A DNA stretch of 64,000 nucleotides from Sebaldella sp. S0638 (GTDB lineage Bacteria; Fusobacteriota; Fusobacteriia; Fusobacteriales; Leptotrichiaceae), in assembly GCF_024158605.1 (NCBI RefSeq), contig NZ_JAMZGM010000013.1:1-64000 (forward strand), read 5' to 3'. The notes below the pieces were generated by a model. It ran no database searches. It saw only the letters and a program-made list of their open reading frames with translations, and had not been told where the DNA came from. Position numbers and translations under genes: made by a program. Positions 61,501 through 64,000 of the stretch are shown here, in pieces. The number at the start of each line of letters is the position of its first letter. Position 1 is the stretch's first letter.

Positions 61501-64000
61501 AGATTCTATAAGATTTTTTGTTGCTGAATATCCTATTCCTTCATACCAGTTTCTCAGATTACTGTTTAATCCACCTATATCTCTTAAATCCTGTATTCCG
61601 TTTCCTATTGTATTTATGCTCTGTGATGTATTTCCAAATCCATAATCTTTTACGTTTCCTGCTACATCACTCACTGTACTTGCCAATTGAGCCGGCGTAA
61701 ATCCTACATTTAAACTTACTCCCATTGTTGTTGTCTTCTGCTTTACCTTTTCTTCATAAACTTCCTTAGCATCCAGAAGCTCTACTCCGTTTACTCCTCT
61801 TATTATAAGATTTTCTCCTACATTTGCCTGCATTGCTTCTGTTCTTACTTTATTTCCTGCTTCTAATACTGTATTTCCTTCTGAAATCAGTGTAGACACT
61901 GCAACTGTTGTGCTTTTACTATTTATTTCAAGACTACTCTTGCTGTAACTTACTCCTGCAGTGGCTCCACCTCCTCCACTTGAAAAGTTTGTACTAAATC
62001 CACTTTTCTTCTCTTTTAGGGAATATTCATTATTCATGTCATCTGTTGATATATTTACATCATTTCCGGCTGTTATTACAATATTTCCACCTGTATTTTC
62101 TATTCCCTCTTTTACTGCTATTACATTTGAAGCTCTTACATTTACATCATTCCCGGCATCTAAGATTACATTATTTCCCATCAAAGTACTTGCTGCCGCA
62201 CCTTCCTTATAATCCTTTTCCAGTTTGCTGTAACTTGAAAATGTTCCTTTCTTTTCCTGTTTTTCTTCATGATACGTTGTATTCTTATCATTCACTATAT
62301 TTATATCTTTTTCTGCCGATATTTGTACAGTACCGTCTGATAATACACTACTTCCCTTTATATTTACATCATTTCCGGCATTCATTATTACATTATCTAG
62401 TCCTGTTACTTCTGATCCTAATTTCTGATTTACTTCTGTATATTGATATCCGTTTTTAATGCCTTCTCTTTCTGATTCCTTTAGATTTATTATATTTATT
62501 GAAATATCTTTTTCCGCTTCAATATATACCGTTCCTTCTGACTGTGTTACCGCTCCCCTTGATACATAATTTTCCCCGCTTATTACTGTTGCATTTCCTG
62601 AACTTATTAATCCTACATTCTGAATATTATCTGCTGTATAAGTTCTGTCTTCTCCTCTTAATCTATCATTTACCACTGTTTCTACACCTGTTGTTATATT
62701 ACTTATTGTTCCTCCGGCTGTCAGTACAAGATTTTCCTTCGCTGAAATTACTGCTCCTATATTCAGTATATCATTTTTGGCATCTATCTGGATATTTGTT
62801 CCTGTTATCTCTGCTGTTAATGCTCCTACACTCTTATTTATCAGATTATCTGTATTCACATATACTGTTTTTCCTTCAAGTCTTCCCTGATTTACCAAAG
62901 TACTGCTGTTTATTGCAAGTGTCTCCTGTGCTGATATTGTTGTCGTCGGACTCTTTATATTCTCAAGAGTCGCCTGACTTAAGTATAATTGTGGTACCAG
63001 AACTTTCTGTCCGTTTACCTCTTGTTCCACATACCAGATTATATCACTCTTCAGTGCTACTATCTGTTCTTTTGTCAATGACACTCCTATTGTAAGCTGT
63101 AAATCTCCGCTTGTTGCTACTGCATTATCAAGAAGCTCCTTCATTAGCTCTGTATCTGCTTTTCCATTTATGAATCTTGTTCCCAGTGTTTCCAAAAGAA
63201 GACTATTCATATATTTTGTCTCATAATATGCATCTCCGAGTCTTCTTGCTTTATTCCAGTCACTGCTCTCATCATATCCTATTTTACTTAAGAAATAATC
63301 ACTTCCAAAGAATCTTGACAAATCAATATATTGTGATCTTGTTTCAAGCATATATTTTGACGCAGGATCGCTGTTTTGTGTAAAAAGCTTACTTATACTC
63401 TGATTAAATACCTGATTATTAAAAGGTATTATACCTGTGTTTATAATATCTATCACTGCTGTTCTGTCTACATGTACTGTTACAGGGTCATAATAAAGGT
63501 CTACATCCACATCTCTTGATGTTATTGTACTTGGGTCTACCACTGCTCCTGACTGAATAACATATCCGTTACTTATTACCGGACTTCCCTGTATTACTAC
63601 ATTATTTCCTTCTATTACTGACACGCTGTCTGCTATATTCAGATCTCTTCCTGTTGTCTTTAAGCTTCTCCATACTCCTATTGCTGCTCCGCTTCTTGTA
63701 TCTCCATTCCCTGCTGTCCAGCTTAATGTCCATGTCTTTACCTGTTCGTCTCCGTCATACACCTTTATTGCTGAGGCTGTTGTTTCATTTTTTATTGTCT
63801 GAACTTTATCCGTTACTAAAAGCGTTCCTCCTGCACTTATTTTTGAGTTTACATTTTCAAGTTCTATAATATCAAGTGTAAGGTTTCCTCCTGATAATAT
63901 TCTTGCTCCTGTTGTTACAAGCTGACTTGTATCTATATATCCTGTCAATACCTGTGTCTTATAGTCCTTTGTCGGATCTAACTGGCTGCTTGTTAGATTA
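58522..64000 (-). CDS. CdiA/FHA-family contact-dependent toxin protein, 5' end outside the window
   Basis: The frame is open to the window edge; about 1825 residues are visible. Repeats with AGNDVNIKGSSVLSDGTV and AEKDI(S/N)I are FHA/hemagglutinin stalk repeats, with GGxxYS-type segments further on. The region from about residue 1250 (counted from 63948) is a pre-toxin part with KCGNDKKCQKDI. The final approximately 120 residues (DAGWKHVVKRHFDES, YERIVDTGQVVG, TTWIKLLTDMKGNLITTFPVGGK) look like a small RNase-like (BECR-type) toxin, with H/R/T polar residues; the name is inference. It would be exported by a TpsB/CdiB partner, not seen here. Confidence 0.85.
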   Translation of the reverse strand, partial: NLTSSQLDPTKDYKTQVLTGYIDTSQLVTTGARILSGGNLTLDIIELENVNSKISAGGTLLVTDKVQTIKNETTASAIKVYDGDEQVKTWTLSWTAGNGDTRSGAAIGVWRSLKTTGRDLNIADSVSVIEGNNVVIQGSPVISNGYVIQSGAVVDPSTITSRDVDVDLYYDPVTVHVDRTAVIDIINTGIIPFNNQVFNQSISKLFTQNSDPASKYMLETRSQYIDLSRFFGSDYFLSKIGYDESSDWNKARRLGDAYYETKYMNSLLLETLGTRFINGKADTELMKELLDNAVATSGDLQLTIGVSLTKEQIVALKSDIIWYVEQEVNGQKVLVPQLYLSQATLENIKSPTTTISAQETLAINSSTLVNQGRLEGKTVYVNTDNLINKSVGALTAEITGTNIQIDAKNDILNIGAVISAKENLVLTAGGTISNITTGVETVVNDRLRGEDRTYTADNIQNVGLISSGNATVISGENYVSRGAVTQSEGTVYIEAEKDISINIINLKESEREGIKNGYQYTEVNQKLGSEVTGLDNVIMNAGNDVNIKGSSVLSDGTVQISAEKDINIVNDKNTTYHEEKQEKKGTFSSYSKLEKDYKEGAAASTLMGNNVILDAGNDVNVRASNVIAVKEGIENTGGNIVITAGNDVNISTDDMNNEYSLKEKKSGFSTNFSSGGGGATAGVSYSKSSLEINSKSTTVAVSTLISEGNTVLEAGNKVRTEAMQANVGENLIIRGVNGVELLDAKEVYEEKVKQKTTTMGVSLNVGFTPAQLASTVSDVAGNVKDYGFGNTSQSINTIGNGIQDLRDIGGLNSNLRNWYEGIGYSATKNLIESGGLSGSNLRDAAKGLVSASVSLNFSQSSYESNTNGTTSVAGVINVGKNFLIESEGNVLLVNQKINVGENLIVDAKNFEARAGENTYSNNTKSSSVGGSIGYDIVNSHAIGGLNIAGGKSNTDSKYYDNTYIGVGGTFQLTTKDDATFAGVNVTADKINFDIGKNLNVISLQDEYKSDGKNYSAGINVSGKLEGTNFQTDTARPSIGGSYGENHQDSKWTGNQTSILAENGGSIKIGETLTNIGSVIGSLNENEKLGIEAKKVVIENLKDYNEGENYGIGLSGISLNDKKTVAPQTSIQYGSHDKEQNTNSTFVNTEVTEAGKKLNLDELGINTDINKAQVVTKDKVVEQIDTTLHTDLINETTRNQVIKDLNGLAQLPGDIIRAIQVTTENEGSNFLDNLVGTLRNTDANLIKYQEMHKGYENLKNLPDDKKAGNSEKLANDMANVLRNTYGIDEDIKIIVSFTDEDKNGEMAAYERKDAKETGVINIFINVKNVDVSDMEQVYNALGAELSHYNPSNPYVYNKTEQQAGKNNKLEEDFTSIGRKALDGSGNSFYNDILSGSSVLDSGNGKYALISDEDLDFATKCGQGSGDEMCGGTTNKIFIPKLDKCGNDKKCQKDITQKAIKVDKGIKKIVDDVSETKNGKSDEKSGFSDFVIENSKNISTEEEKKEKALKEFRENALYNGVQDNIRIEMIDKDGNKLVFESLLEYQSTGNKEERAVLQWLSDNINSLEEAKRNAKTSEEKKEIDSQLKQYYDGQKEIEEGIKQRGSLGGKNITGNYLSKSATGYDGMTLTVSNEKMSAEVGAEKIGIAIDGMGKIATELWIGKISNSSKTESIINDTSIKNEAASVKDSTTKVPLVKDPVTGRMIEPNTSRVNIANDFTAYTPLKKNGDPSDAGWKHVVKRHFDESLANNRSVFTKSEEEIKSILQSKIVVDSPIREVQPGMYERIVDTGQVVGKASLKQGGGDTTWIKLLTDMKGNLITTFPVGGK

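Noticed and set aside
62499-63095. 198-codon plus-strand frame, Leu/Ser-rich
   Set aside because: Antisense shadow of the CdiA-like gene; composition mirrors the repeat coding strand.

Overview
The window looks like chromosome from a Fusobacteriota member of the Leptotrichiaceae, most likely Sebaldella or a close relative. This is inferred from the AT-rich sequence and fusobacterial gene style, the many oligopeptide-binding lipoproteins, large type V autotransporters with GIY/NNGTI beta-helix repeats, several mannose- and cellobiose-family PTS genes, and a FHA/CdiA-type protein. No rRNA, intact insertion sequence or CRISPR array was seen.

Positions 1 to about 7745 are the right part of an integrated mobile element. 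It carries a tyrosine integrase at its right end, a P4/D5-like primase-helicase, a divergent repressor/Cro-like pair with a clear promoter, small unknown genes, and a single-motif PLD nuclease that looks like a defence cargo gene. Two noncoding parts stand out. One is an approximately 0.8 kb stretch (1620-2440) packed with nested, partly loop-complementary hairpins. The other is an iteron-like array (5561-5852) directly behind the primase gene, a likely replication origin. The element has cut a mupG-like gene (7703-8176), whose murR-like RpiR regulator lies directly upstream.

Positions 9.3-32.3 kb hold a gene with homing-endonuclease-associated repeats, five oligopeptide-binding protein paralogues, and a complete oppBCDFAA operon (31614 to 24463, minus strand). 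They also hold two lipoprotein autotransporters (one a subtilisin), an AraC/GyrI/ABC-efflux operon, and a five-gene tRNA cluster (Pro, Gly, His, Lys, Leu).

Positions 32.5-48.5 kb hold a giant autotransporter (about 2138 aa), an orphan HsdR-N-like nuclease-domain protein, and a conserved hypothetical. A complete D-glucosaminate (dga) operon follows: ammonia lyase, aldolase and PTS IIA/B/C/D. A chromosomal Rep_3-type replication initiator is divergent from it, followed by a TauE/DUF1634 exporter pair.

Positions 48.7-64 kb hold a cellobiose/chitobiose-family PTS IIC, a GH4 6-phospho-glycosidase and NagB, behind a perfect DasR/NagR-like operator with a GntR/UTRA regulator at the far end. Next come a DJ-1 protein, an fprA-ptsI operon and an ankyrin-repeat protein. 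The window ends in a contact-dependent-inhibition locus: the 3' part of a cdiA-like gene with a nuclease-like C-terminal toxin and its abutting immunity gene.

Carbohydrate genes run as a theme. PtsI supplies phosphate to the dga and chitobiose-type PTS systems; NagB, DgaE/DgaF and MupG all feed amino sugars into central metabolism. All functions are inferred from sequence reading only; no database search was run.
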